A stretch of DNA of 64,000 nt from Streptomyces liliifuscus. Lineage in GTDB: Bacteria > Actinomycetota > Actinomycetes > Streptomycetales > Streptomycetaceae. The position numbers were made by a program, and so were the translations under genes. Location of the stretch: positions 5,642,001 through 5,706,000 of the forward strand of contig NZ_CP066831.1 in assembly GCF_016598615.1 (NCBI RefSeq), given 5' to 3'. Below the pieces are notes generated by a model. The model was given only the letters and a program-made list of their open reading frames with translations, made no database searches and was not told the DNA's origin. Below, piece by piece: positions 1 through 9,647 of this stretch (positions are counted from its first letter, which is position 1; the number at the start of each line of letters is the position of its first letter).

Positions 1-1283
1 CCGAGACCCGTCCGATACGCATCCAACGCCGCCTCGATCCGCCCCGTACGCCGCAGCAGATCCCCCAGCAACCGGCACAGGTCGGCCAGGTCACCCGCCG
101 CCCCGGCCCGTTCGAGGAGGCTGAGCGCGCGTACGTAGTGCTCCTCGGCGGTCTCCGTGTCCCGGGCGTCCTCCGCGATGATGCCGAGCAGCCGGTGCGC
201 GGCCGCGGAGTGGACGGCCCCGCGCTCCGAACTCAGGTCCCCGAGCACGTCGTGGAGCAGGGCCGCCGCCTCGTCCGACTTGCCGCGCCGGTGCAGGACG
301 TCCGCCAGTTCGACGGCGACCTGGCTGGTGTAGAGCGTGGCGCGCTGGGCGGAGTGCATGGCCTGCGCCTCGCGCAACTCGCTCTCCGCGCGCTCCATGT
401 CGCCGTTCTGCGCGTGCATGTACCCGCGCATCCAATGGCAGTTGGCGAGCTCCGTACGGATCTGGAGCTGGCGGTACAGCTCCGCCGCCTTGCCCAGGGA
501 GGCGTCCGCCTCGGCGATGCGCCCCTCGGCGATCATCGTGCGGGCGACGGACCGGTGCATTCGGGCCAGGAGCGCGGGGTCGCCGACCTGGGGGGCCAGC
601 GCGAGTGCGTACTCGGCCGCCTGCGCGGCCCGGGCGTGCGCTCCCATGTCCATGTACGGGGCGATGACCGCCGCGTAGAGCAGCAGCAGGGCGTCCGGAT
701 CGTGCAGCCCGCCACGGTTCAGCTCGTCGATCGTGGATTCCAGTAGGTAGCAGGAGTACCGGAGTTCGCCCGCGAGGTAGTGCGAGACGGCGCGGCCGCG
801 CAGGGCCGGGACCCGGACGGGCAGCGGGGCGTCGGCGAGTCGTTTCTCCGACTCCTCGAAACGCAGCCGGGCCGTTCCCAGATCCCCGGTGGCCAGGGCA
901 CATTCGCCGAGGCCGAGGAGCGCGGCCGCGCACTCGGCGTTCAGCCCGTGCGACTCCGCCTCGGCGAGCAGCGCGGTGTACTGCTCGGCGGCGACCTCCG
1001 CCTCGCCGGTCGCCAGCGTCCGCTGGGCGTCGGTGAGCCGCAGCCGCAGGTCCGTGGCGAGGTGCGCGGGCCGCCCGGTGGCGAGCTCCTCGTACGCGAC
1101 CCCGAGCCGCTCCGCGATGTGCCGCAGCGCCTCCTCGGAGGGCCGTACACGGCCCGCCTCCAGCGTGGAGACGTACGCGGGTGTGTAGGCGGGTTCCGCC
1201 AACTGCTTCTGTGTCAGCCCGCGTTCCGTACGCAGCTGCTGCACTCTGCGCCCGATGATTCCCGGGTCGTCGCGCTCGGCCAT
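1..1283 (-). CDS. XRE-family HTH regulator with TPR-like C-terminal region (partial)
   Basis: The reading frame starts at the ATG at 1283 and stays open to the left edge, so the C-terminus lies outside the window. Residues about 9-65 form an XRE helix-turn-helix: RRVQQLRTERGLTQKQLAE is followed by TPAYVSTLEAGRVRPSEEAL. The rest is Ala/Leu-rich and helical with repeated motifs such as YTALLAEAESHGLNAECAAALLG cut into about 40-residue units, as in tetratricopeptide repeats. HTH plus TPR is the architecture of many Streptomyces cytoplasmic regulators and of peptide-sensing RRNPP proteins. A perfect 14-bp palindrome lies 15 bp upstream of the start, which suggests autoregulation. The divergent neighbour encodes a 37-residue peptide. 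Its ligand is unknown; a role in peptide sensing is inference. Confidence 0.85.
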   Translation of the reverse strand, partial: MAERDDPGIIGRRVQQLRTERGLTQKQLAEPAYTPAYVSTLEAGRVRPSEEALRHIAERLGVAYEELATGRPAHLATDLRLRLTDAQRTLATGEAEVAAEQYTALLAEAESHGLNAECAAALLGLGECALATGDLGTARLRFEESEKRLADAPLPVRVPALRGRAVSHYLAGELRYSCYLLESTIDELNRGGLHDPDALLLLYAAVIAPYMDMGAHARAAQAAEYALALAPQVGDPALLARMHRSVARTMIAEGRIAEADASLGKAAELYRQLQIRTELANCHWMRGYMHAQNGDMERAESELREAQAMHSAQRATLYTSQVAVELADVLHRRGKSDEAAALLHDVLGDLSSERGAVHSAAAHRLLGIIAEDARDTETAEEHYVRALSLLERAGAAGDLADLCRLLGDLLRRTGRIEAALDAYRTGL

Positions 1284-1298
1284 GGCGTAAGCATGCCA

Positions 1299-1312
1299 GT
1301 AAGTCGACTTAC
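1299..1312. promoter_or_regulatory. Perfect palindrome, likely operator of the HTH/TPR regulator
   Basis: GTAAGTCGACTTAC is a perfect 14-bp inverted repeat ending 15 bp before the regulator start codon. Further TTAAG/CTTAA-type half sites occur across the same divergent region (near 1350, 1420, 1432 and 1453). Binding by the adjacent regulator is inferred from position and symmetry. Confidence 0.55.
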
Positions 1313-1431
1313 ACCCGCACCCTATTCAACTTCCCGTTGAAAGAGGGCAGTTAAGGCGGGCGGACAGGCCGCCGATCGGCTCAATGCGGCCCTTGCCCCG
1401 GAGGCGAACACGCCCTAGGTTAAGCGGCGCG

Positions 1432-1460
1432 TTAAGCGCACGATGACGCAGACTTAATAC
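1432..1460 (+). promoter_or_regulatory. Candidate promoter of the 37-aa peptide gene
   Basis: TTAAGC at 1432-1437 and TAATAC at 1455-1460 are separated by 17 bp, the spacing expected for a housekeeping sigma promoter. The -10 is good and the -35 is poor. Transcription would begin near 1467, about 27 nt before the GTG at 1494. The -35 overlaps one of the TTAAG half sites. Confidence 0.4.
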
Positions 1461-1493
1461 GCTGGCCTACGTTGACGATGCGAGGTTGTCGCC

Positions 1494-1607
1494 GTGTTCC
1501 GACGCATTGCCACGCGCTTCTTCCCTGCTCGGTTCGTGACCGCGCTGGGGGCCGCCGTGATCGCTTTCGCCGCGCTGATCAGTGCCGCGGAGGCGGGGCC
1601 GCACTAG
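1494..1607 (+). CDS. 37-aa hydrophobic small protein, possible exported peptide
   Basis: GTG start at 1494 with a weak purine stretch (CGAGG) about 10 nt upstream, and TAG at 1605-1607. The product has a basic N-terminus (residues 1-13, FRRIATRFFPAR), a hydrophobic segment (residues 14-31, FVTALGAAVIAFAALISA) and a short polar tail AEAGPH. This layout fits a signal peptide with an A-x-A cleavage site (AEA before GPH) or a single-span membrane peptide. I do not recognise a named family. It is divergent from an HTH/TPR regulator, with palindrome and half sites between them. That suggests a regulator-peptide pair, but this is inference. It is short enough to be a chance frame; the promoter and hydrophobic profile argue it is real. 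Confidence 0.5.
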   Translation: MFRRIATRFFPARFVTALGAAVIAFAALISAAEAGPH

Positions 1608-1636
1608 GTCCCGCCTTGTGTTCTGTTGGTCGGGTG

Positions 1637-1712
1637 CGGGCCGGTGGGGGCTGATCGCGCAGTTCCCCGCGCCCCTTGAAAGCAAGGGGCTGCGCCCCCT
1701 ACCGGCCCGCCG
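1637..1712. repeat. Dispersed palindromic repeat, copy 1
   Basis: Contains the shared core GATCGCGCAGTTCCCCGCG followed by a GC-rich stem (CAAGGGGCTGCGCCCC). It lies just after the small peptide gene and before a gene remnant. The same core recurs at about ten places in this window. Confidence 0.8.
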
Positions 1713-1722
1713 ACTCAGCTGG

Positions 1723-1965
1723 TCAGCATTCGCCTCGCCAGACCACTCGGGTGATGGTGAGGCCTGCCTCGGCGTTGGCCTTGTACTTGCCGGGGCCGGG
1801 GTTGTAGTGGAAGCAGTCGGTCGAGGGCTGGCCGCCCAGGAGCGAGGTCACGTCCACGTGGTCCGCGCCCGGGAAGACGGTTCCGTTGTTGAAGATGGAG
1901 CCGACGGCCAGGTTGCCGGACCAGTTGCCCGCGACCTTGAGGACGAGCCGTCCGGTCTGGTCGAG
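1723..1965 (-). pseudogene. C-terminal remnant of a secreted-type protein
   Basis: A minus-strand frame ending at TGA 1723-1725 reads as a plausible protein for about 80 residues: GRLVLKVAGNWSGNLAVG, then IFNNGTVFPGADHVDVTSLL and ITRVVWRGEC at the end. Its coding character stops at about 1965, where the opposite strand abruptly becomes a recognisable regulator fragment. No start codon or upstream domain is present. I do not recognise the family; the Asn/Gly-rich beta-type sequence and Cys residues suggest an extracellular protein. It looks like the tail of a gene cut by a rearrangement. Confidence 0.45.
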
Positions 1966-2487
1966 GCCGACCGGGCGGTGCGGGCGCGGGAGATGCTGCG
2001 CGGCGGGGTCGAGGCGCTGCTGTCGACCCTGGGTCCGTCACTGCGCTGGCGGCCGCCGCATCTGGAGGCGGAGTACCCGCTCGACCGTGAACTGCGGCTC
2101 GACGGAAGGGGGTTGCTCCTGGTGCCCTCCGTCTTCTGCTGGCAGGCGCCGATCACCCTGACGGACCCGCGGCTGCCGCCCGTACTGGTCTATCCGGTCG
2201 CGCGTACCCATCACTGGTGGCTGCCGCAGCAGGCGGGTGCCGGGCCCCGCACGCTCGGCAGACTCATCGGCCAGGGGCGGGCCGCCGTCCTCCAGGCACT
2301 GGAGGACGGCGGAACGACGAGCGAGGTGGCCCGGCGCGCGGGGGTGACCTCCGCGACGGTCAGCGAACACGTCAGGATCCTGCGGGAGGCCGGCCTGACC
2401 GCGTCGGTCCGCGACCGCAACACCGTGCTGCACGTGCCCACCCCGCTGGGCCTCAGCCTCCTGTCGGCGAACCGGCCCGGGGGATGA
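1966..2487 (+). pseudogene. ArsR-like winged-helix regulator, N-terminally truncated
   Basis: The plus frame ending at 2487 carries the C-terminal half of an ArsR-type regulator. A ligand or dimer region (WRPPHLEAEYPLDRELRLDG; PVLVYPVARTHHWW) precedes a clear winged helix near the end (RAAVLQALEDGGTTSEVARR; GVTSATVSEHVRILREAGL). Streptomyces proteins of this type (DUF5937-ArsR) are usually over 300 residues; only about 170 remain. Coding similarity begins where the opposite-strand remnant ends. The only early in-frame ATG is at 1993 without a convincing Shine-Dalgarno sequence. Most likely a remnant, although expression of a short winged-helix protein cannot be excluded. Confidence 0.6.
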
Positions 2488-2495
2488 GGCGGCCG

Positions 2496-2540
2496 AGGGC
2501 GCCCCAAGGGGGTGCGGGGAACTGCCCGACCAGCCACGAC
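2496..2540. repeat. Dispersed palindromic repeat, copy 2 (inverted)
   Basis: Reads GTGCGGGGAACTGCCCGACC, a diverged copy of the repeat core in the opposite orientation to copy 1. The two copies flank the pair of gene remnants. Confidence 0.7.
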
Positions 2541-2576
2541 GGTCCCGCAGACGAAACACGGCCCCCCGCGGAGCGC

Positions 2577-3677
2577 TCAGTTCTCCAGCCGCACCGGCAT
2601 CAGCAGCGAGAACGTGTCCTCGGTATCGGCCCGCCGGACGGCCAGGGGAGCCGTGGGAGCCCCGAACTCCAGCACCAGCCGGTCACGGGCCCCGGCGGCG
2701 AGCGCGTGCAGCAGGAACTCGCGGTTGACGGCGACGTAATTCGGGTCGGCGTCCCCCTCTTCGCCATCGGCGCAGACGGTCACGGTGCCGTCGGCCTCCG
2801 GCCTGAGCACGCTGAGGTCGCAGGGCACGCCGTCCGGCCCGGGCGTCTCGCTCCTGCGGACGGGCCCGGTCTCCAGCGCCTCGCGGAACGCCGGTACGTC
2901 GACGACCGCGCGTCGCCCGGCCGGCAGGCGGACGAGCCGACGGTAGTCGGGGAAGTCGTGGTCGAGGCACTGCCCGGCCGCCTGCCGGTCCCCGGCCTCC
3001 AGCGTCACGCGGTCACCGTCCACGGAGAGCCGGACGGGTCCCCCGCCGTCCTCACCGCTCAGCAGCGCCCGCATCGCGTCGGCGAGCGGGACGGGCACGA
3101 TGACCTGCTCACGGGCCCCGTCGTGGCCGGTGGCACGGGCCTGCGCGACGGCCATCCGATACCGGTCGGTGGCCACGACCCGAAGTGCCCCGCCCTCGAT
3201 GTCGAACAGGACGCCGCCGAGCATCGGCAGCTCCGGGTCGGTACCGGCGGCGAAGCGGACGGCGTCCAGCGCGGCGGCCAGTTCGGCCGCGGGGACGGTC
3301 AGCCGGACGACGGCGGTGCGGAGCGATGTCATGGGTTTCTCCCTGCCTTCGAGTAGCGCTCGGACCGCGGAGAACTCGCTGCGGGCATCGGACAACCCCC
3401 GTTCGAGCCGGCGCAGATGCGCCTGCAGCAGCTTCCGTACGAGGTCGGTGTCCGCGCCGGACCAGCCGGCCAGCACCAGCCGGATGTCCGGCAGGGGCAT
3501 ACCGGCCCGGCGCAGCCGCGTCAGCAGCCGCGCCTCCTCGCACTGCTCGGGGCCGTACCAGCGGTAGCCGCTCACCGGATCCACCCAGGCGGGGACCAGC
3601 ACCCCGGCACGGTCGTAGAACCGCAGGGCGCTCACACTCAGCCCGCTGTCCCGGGCCATCTCCCCGATACTGCGCAT
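2577..3677 (-). CDS. MerR regulator fused to DNA polymerase III beta-clamp domains
   Basis: 366 residues from the ATG at 3677. The frame runs further upstream, but MRSIGEMARDSGLSVSALRF is the normal MerR N-terminus. Residues 1-70 are the MerR winged helix (FYDRAGVLVPAWVDPVSGYR) and about 71-112 a helical linker. From about 115 the sequence resembles domains 2 and 3 of the DnaN sliding clamp: LPMLGGVLFDIEGGALRVVA, TDRYRMAVAQ, and the C-terminal FSLLMPVRLEN typical of clamp C-termini. A normal clamp has three domains, so one is absent. The clamp part may act as the effector or dimer platform, or may bind clamp-interacting peptides; both are inference. An inverted repeat of MerR type lies just upstream. 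Confidence 0.85.
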   Translation of the reverse strand: MRSIGEMARDSGLSVSALRFYDRAGVLVPAWVDPVSGYRWYGPEQCEEARLLTRLRRAGMPLPDIRLVLAGWSGADTDLVRKLLQAHLRRLERGLSDARSEFSAVRALLEGREKPMTSLRTAVVRLTVPAAELAAALDAVRFAAGTDPELPMLGGVLFDIEGGALRVVATDRYRMAVAQARATGHDGAREQVIVPVPLADAMRALLSGEDGGGPVRLSVDGDRVTLEAGDRQAAGQCLDHDFPDYRRLVRLPAGRRAVVDVPAFREALETGPVRRSETPGPDGVPCDLSVLRPEADGTVTVCADGEEGDADPNYVAVNREFLLHALAAGARDRLVLEFGAPTAPLAVRRADTEDTFSLLMPVRLEN

Positions 3678-3702
3678 CTCGCTCTCCACATCCGGAACTC
3701 TG

Positions 3703-3725
3703 GGCCCTGCACAAGGTCGAGGGTC
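3703..3725 (-). promoter_or_regulatory. Candidate MerR operator
   Basis: On the minus strand GACCCT-N11-AGGGCC forms an imperfect inverted repeat beginning 25 bp before the MerR gene. MerR proteins commonly bind such dyads between overlong-spaced -35 and -10 boxes. TTGACC overlaps its upstream arm as a possible -35. Assignment rests on position and symmetry only. Confidence 0.35.
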
Positions 3726-3808
3726 AACAACCCCGCTGACAGCCGTCTCCTGGCGAAAACGCAGACCCCGCACAGAACCACCGGCTAGCCTGCGCGAACG
3801 TACGACGG

Positions 3809-4975
3809 GTGAGGCGGGGGCGGGAAGCAAGGCACGTGGAGACAAGGGGCGTGGACACCAGGGACGTGGCGGACCGGCAGGGCGCGGCCGACGGCGCCCG
3901 GGTCGTCGCGGACCGGCGGGGTGTGGTCGACGGGGCGCGGATCGTGGCCCGGACGCTGGTGTACGCGGTGGTCGGCGGGGTGGCGCTGGTCGTCATCGCC
4001 ACCGTCGGGTCCGTACTCGGGCCGATGGTCGCGCTCGACATCGCGACGCCTGCCATGGCCGCCTGGTGGACCGTGTTCACGGCGGTCGCCGTGCAGGGCA
4101 TCCCCTTCCTTCTGCTCGGCACGGTGGTGTCGGCGGCGATCGGGGCCTTCGTCCCTGAGCGGGTCTTCAGACGCGTACTGCCGAAGAACCCGGCGCTCGC
4201 CGTGCCCGTCGCGGGCGCGGCCGGAGCCGTGCTGCCCGGGTGCGAGTGCGCGTCCGTGCCGGTGGCCGACAGCCTGATGCGACGCGGAGTCGCACCGGCG
4301 GCGGCGCTCGCCTTTCTCCTCTCGGCCCCCGCGATCAACCCGGTGGTGCTCGTCGCCACCTCCATCGCCTTCCCGGGGAACCCGGCCATGGTCGGCGCCC
4401 GGCTCGTCGCCTCGCTCGCCACCGCCGTGGTGATGGGGTGGCTGTGGGTGCGGTTCGGCAAGGAGGAGTGGCTGCCGGGGGTGGCCGCTCGGCGCACGGG
4501 CGGATCCGGGACCGGCAAGGGCAAGGGAACGGGATCGGGATCGGGATCGGGGACGGAAGCGGCTGCGGGCCCCGGCGGCTGGCGGGGCTTCCGGGACGGA
4601 CTTCAGCACGACTTCCTGCACGCCGGAGGCTTTCTCGTGCTGGGCGCGGCGGCCGCGGCGACGTTCAACATCCTGGTGCCGCGGTCCCTGCTGGACGTGT
4701 TCACCGGTTCGCCCTGGCTCTCGGTGCTGCTGCTCGCCGTCCTCGCCGTGGTGCTGTGCGTGTGTTCCGAGGCGGACGCCTTCGTGGCCGCCTCACTGAC
4801 CGGGTTCTCGCCGACGGCCCGGCTCGCCTTCATGGTCGTCGGCCCGATGGTCGACCTGAAGCTCATCGCCCTCCAGGCGGGCACGTTCGGGCGGGCGTTC
4901 GCCGTCCGGTTCTCGGCCGTCACCTGGGTGGTGGCCGTGGTGAGCAGTGGAGTGGTGGGCTGGTGGCTGCTGTGA
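3809..4975 (+). CDS. UPF0718/ArsP-type membrane permease
   Basis: 388 residues with a GTG start at 3809; GTG 3836 is an alternative that drops a basic leader. There are about eight hydrophobic segments, for example LVYAVVGGVALVVIATVGSV and VQGIPFLLLGTVVSAAIGAF. The motif LPGCECASVPVADS near residue 145 is the Cys-containing signature of the DUF318/UPF0718 permeases (ArsP_1), relatives of B. subtilis YcgR. A Gly/Ser/Thr/Lys-rich linker (TGKGKGTGSGSGSG) joins the two membrane halves. It overlaps the next gene by 4 nt, so the two are coupled. Family members are linked to efflux of metal(loid)s or organoarsenicals, but the substrate here is unknown. Confidence 0.85.
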   Translation: MRRGREARHVETRGVDTRDVADRQGAADGARVVADRRGVVDGARIVARTLVYAVVGGVALVVIATVGSVLGPMVALDIATPAMAAWWTVFTAVAVQGIPFLLLGTVVSAAIGAFVPERVFRRVLPKNPALAVPVAGAAGAVLPGCECASVPVADSLMRRGVAPAAALAFLLSAPAINPVVLVATSIAFPGNPAMVGARLVASLATAVVMGWLWVRFGKEEWLPGVAARRTGGSGTGKGKGTGSGSGSGTEAAAGPGGWRGFRDGLQHDFLHAGGFLVLGAAAAATFNILVPRSLLDVFTGSPWLSVLLLAVLAVVLCVCSEADAFVAASLTGFSPTARLAFMVVGPMVDLKLIALQAGTFGRAFAVRFSAVTWVVAVVSSGVVGWWLL

Positions 4976-5781
4976 CGACCCGACCGCGTACGCGTCTGCG
5001 GCTGCGTCCGCAGGGAGTGCTGCTCATCCTGTGCGGCGCCGCACTCCTGCGGATCGCCCTCTTCAGCGAGCTGTACCTGCGCTATGTGAAGGAGGGCCTG
5101 CGCCCGTACCTGGTGGTCTCGGGCGTGGCACTGATCGCGCTGGGCCTGGTGGGCATGATCCGCCGGGTCCACGAGGAGGACGAGCGGGAGCACGAGCGGG
5201 AGCACGGGGTCCACGAGGAGGACGCCCCCGAGGAGGCCCGCGCGGGGCGTGGCCAAGACGCCCACTCCGGGCACGATCACGACCACACCCGCAACCCGCG
5301 CATCGCCTGGCTCCTCACCGCGCCCGCCCTCGCCCTCCTCCTCTTCCCGCCGCCCGCCCTCGGCTCGTACAGCGCGGGACGCGAGGAGGCCAGGGTCGCC
5401 GCGCAGGGCACCGGCACCTTCCCCGAACTGCCCGCTGGGGACCCCGTCGACCTGACGCTCGGCGCGTTCGCCTCCCGTGCGGAGTGGGACACCGGGGCGT
5501 CCATGAAGGACCGCACGGTCCGCCTCACCGGCTTCGTGACCCGCGACGACGACGGCACGTGGTACATCGCCCGGCTCCTCGTCACCTGCTGCGCCGCCGA
5601 CGCGCAGGCGCTGAAGGTCGAGATCCGCGGGGCGGACGCGCCCGCCGCCGACGCGTGGGTGACCGTCACGGGGGTCTGGCTCCCCACGGGCAGGCCGGGC
5701 TCCGACGCGGCTCGTCCGGTCCTGGACGCCGCGTCCGTGAAACGGGTTTCGGCCCCTTCGGATCCGTACGAGAAGCGTTGA
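4972..5781 (+). CDS. TIGR03943-type permease partner protein
   Basis: 269 residues starting at GTG 4972, whose GTGA overlaps the stop of the permease gene. Two N-terminal membrane helices (GVLLILCGAALLRIALFSEL; YLVVSGVALIALGLVGMI) are followed by a His/Asp/Glu-rich loop including DAHSGHDHDHTRN. A third helix (WLLTAPALALLLFPPPAL) precedes a soluble C-terminal domain with the motif YIARLLVTCCAADAQALKVE. This matches the UPF0703/TIGR03943 family (YcgQ-like), which is nearly always encoded beside UPF0718 permeases. The His-rich loop is a plausible metal-binding stretch. The pair probably forms one transport complex. Confidence 0.8.
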   Translation: MTTRPRTRLRLRPQGVLLILCGAALLRIALFSELYLRYVKEGLRPYLVVSGVALIALGLVGMIRRVHEEDEREHEREHGVHEEDAPEEARAGRGQDAHSGHDHDHTRNPRIAWLLTAPALALLLFPPPALGSYSAGREEARVAAQGTGTFPELPAGDPVDLTLGAFASRAEWDTGASMKDRTVRLTGFVTRDDDGTWYIARLLVTCCAADAQALKVEIRGADAPAADAWVTVTGVWLPTGRPGSDAARPVLDAASVKRVSAPSDPYEKR

Positions 5782-5795
5782 CCGGTCGTGTGTCG

Positions 5796-5880
5796 GGTGC
5801 CGGTCGGTGGGGCTTGGCACGCAGTTCCCCGCGCCCCTAAAGGGGCTTCACCCCTGGGCGGGGCTTCGCCCACCCCGGTG
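5796..5880. repeat. Dispersed palindromic repeat, copy 3
   Basis: GCACGCAGTTCCCCGCGCCCC followed by two nested GC hairpins (CTAAAGGGGCTTCACCCC; GGCGGGGCTTCGCCC). It lies between convergent genes and overlaps the last codons and stop of the minus-strand phosphatase, so the repeat supplies that protein's C-terminus. It may serve as a bidirectional terminator. Confidence 0.8.
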
Positions 5881-7676
5881 GTAACCAGCCCAGTTGGTCC
5901 GGCTCGTCCGGGGTGGGTTTGGTGCGGGCCAGGAGGATGGCGACGTCGTCCTCCGAGGCGGTGGGGTCCAGGTGGGTGATGACGGTGTCGAGGAGGGTGG
6001 AGAGGGGGGCCGTCGGGGTGATGGGGAGGGTGGCGAGGGTGTGGAGGCCCGTTTCGATGTCGCGGTCGCGGCGTTCGACCAGGCCGTCGGTGCACAGGAG
6101 GAGGACGGAGCCCGGGGGGAGGGGGACCGTGGTGGCCGTGAAGGAGCCGAGGCCCACGCCCAGGGGTGGGGCGACGGGGAGGCTGAGGAGGGTGCGGGTG
6201 CCGTCGGGGGTGACGAGGAGCGGCGGGATGTGGCCCGCGTTGGAGAACGTGACGCGCTCCCGGCGGGGGTCGAGGAGGGCGAGGAGGCAGGTCGCCACCC
6301 GGTCCAACTCCAGGGTGAGCGCCGTGCGTTCGGCCTGGAGGAGGATGAAGTCGGGGCTGCTGCCCTGGATGGCCAGGGTACGTAGGACCGAGCGGTACTC
6401 GCTCATCGCCGCCGCCGCGCGGACCCCGTGCCCCATGACGTCCCCGACCACCAGCAGCGTGCGGTCGTGGGGGAGCGCCAGTGTGTCGAACCAGTCGCCG
6501 CCCACCTCCGCCCCCGAGCCCGCCGGCAGGTAGCGGCCCAGGGTCTCCACGCCCGGGCCCGTGACGGTGGGCGCGTTCAGGAAGGCGCGCTGCATCTCCA
6601 GGGCCGTCTCGTGCTCACGCGTGTAGCGGACCGCGTGGGCGATGCCGGTGGCGGCCCGGTCGGTGAGGTCCCCCAGCAACTCGGTGTCCGTGTCCGTCAG
6701 CCGGGGCGAGTCGCCGGCGCGGAACACCATCACCGCGCCCACCAGCTCCTCGTGGACCGCGAGCGGGAGGTAGATCCCCGAGTGCGCGCCCATCCGCAGG
6801 AGGTGCTCCTTGCGCTCGGGCGACGGCGAGAACTGGCGCATGGCCTCGTCGTCGGGGTGGCTGAGGACCAGCGGACGCCGGTCGGCCAGCACATGGGCCA
6901 TCGGGGAGCCCGCCCGGTGGACCACGAACTCGTCGAGACGGCCCAGCGGGGAGGACACCTCCGCCAGCTCCGGGGTGGTGGCCAGCGCGATACGGCGCAG
7001 GCGCAGCGGGTAGTGCTCGGACGGCACCCGGGGTGTGCCCTCCGGGTCGGCCACGTCCACCGCCGCGTAGTCCGCGAAGCGCGGGACCAGCAGGTCGGCG
7101 AGGGCCTGGCAGGCCTGGCGGAGGTCGAGCGTCGCGCCGGTGGTGCGGTTCGCCTCGTCGAGCAGGGCCATCCTGTTGCCCGCCCGTACGAGGTGCTCGC
7201 GGCCGCGCAGCGCGTCGGTGACCTCCAGGACGACGCCCGCCACCCCGAGGATCTCGCCGGACGACGACGAGAGCCGGTGGTAGGCGCCCAGCCACCACCG
7301 GTTGTCCCCCGCCCCGTCGGCCGGGGTCTGCCCGCCCACCGTGACGATCTGCGGCACCCCCGTGCGCAGCACCTGTTCGAGCAGTTGCTCCGACGACTCC
7401 AGGTCCGGCAGGAGGTCCGGCAGCCGGCGGCCGATGTGGTCGGCGGCCGGGACGCCGTTGAGGAGGGCCAGCGCGTCGTTGACGTAGAGGTAGCGCAGGT
7501 CCCGGTCCAGGACGGCGACACCGGCCGGGCAGCCGTCGAGGATCCGCCGGGCCAGGGTCAGCTCCGCCAGCAGCCGCTCCGCGTGCTCCCCCACACCCTC
7601 GGCACGGTCCATCGCGTTAGCGATCGCCGCCAGCTCCGCCTGGGTGAGCAGGATGCGCGGGGTGGGCTGGACCTGG

Positions 7677-7687
<11 letters not shown>
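5837..7687 (-). CDS. PAS-GAF-SpoIIE-type PP2C phosphatase
   Basis: About 616 residues. I place the start at GTG 7687, overlapping the upstream PBP gene by 11 nt. GGGAGG sits directly against this GTG, too close to be ideal, so the true start is uncertain. Residues about 40-160 form a PAS domain (CPAGVAVLDRDLRYLYVND), about 180-340 a GAF domain and the last 220 a SpoIIE/PPM phosphatase. Metal-site motifs are GGDWFDTL, VVGDVMGHG and LCTDGLVERR, with DDVAILLAR near the end. Such proteins usually dephosphorylate anti-sigma-antagonist proteins in partner-switching systems, sensing redox or ligands through PAS/GAF. The gene is the third of a likely operon with an ECF-membrane fusion and a PBP. Its extreme C-terminus is encoded by repeat copy 3. 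Confidence 0.9.

Positions 7688-9643
<1,956 letters not shown>

Positions 9644-9647
<4 letters not shown>

Noticed and set aside
3720..3808. Zur-type operator before the UPF0718 permease
   Set aside because: The only candidate (GGCGAAAACGCAGA) matches the Zur consensus poorly.
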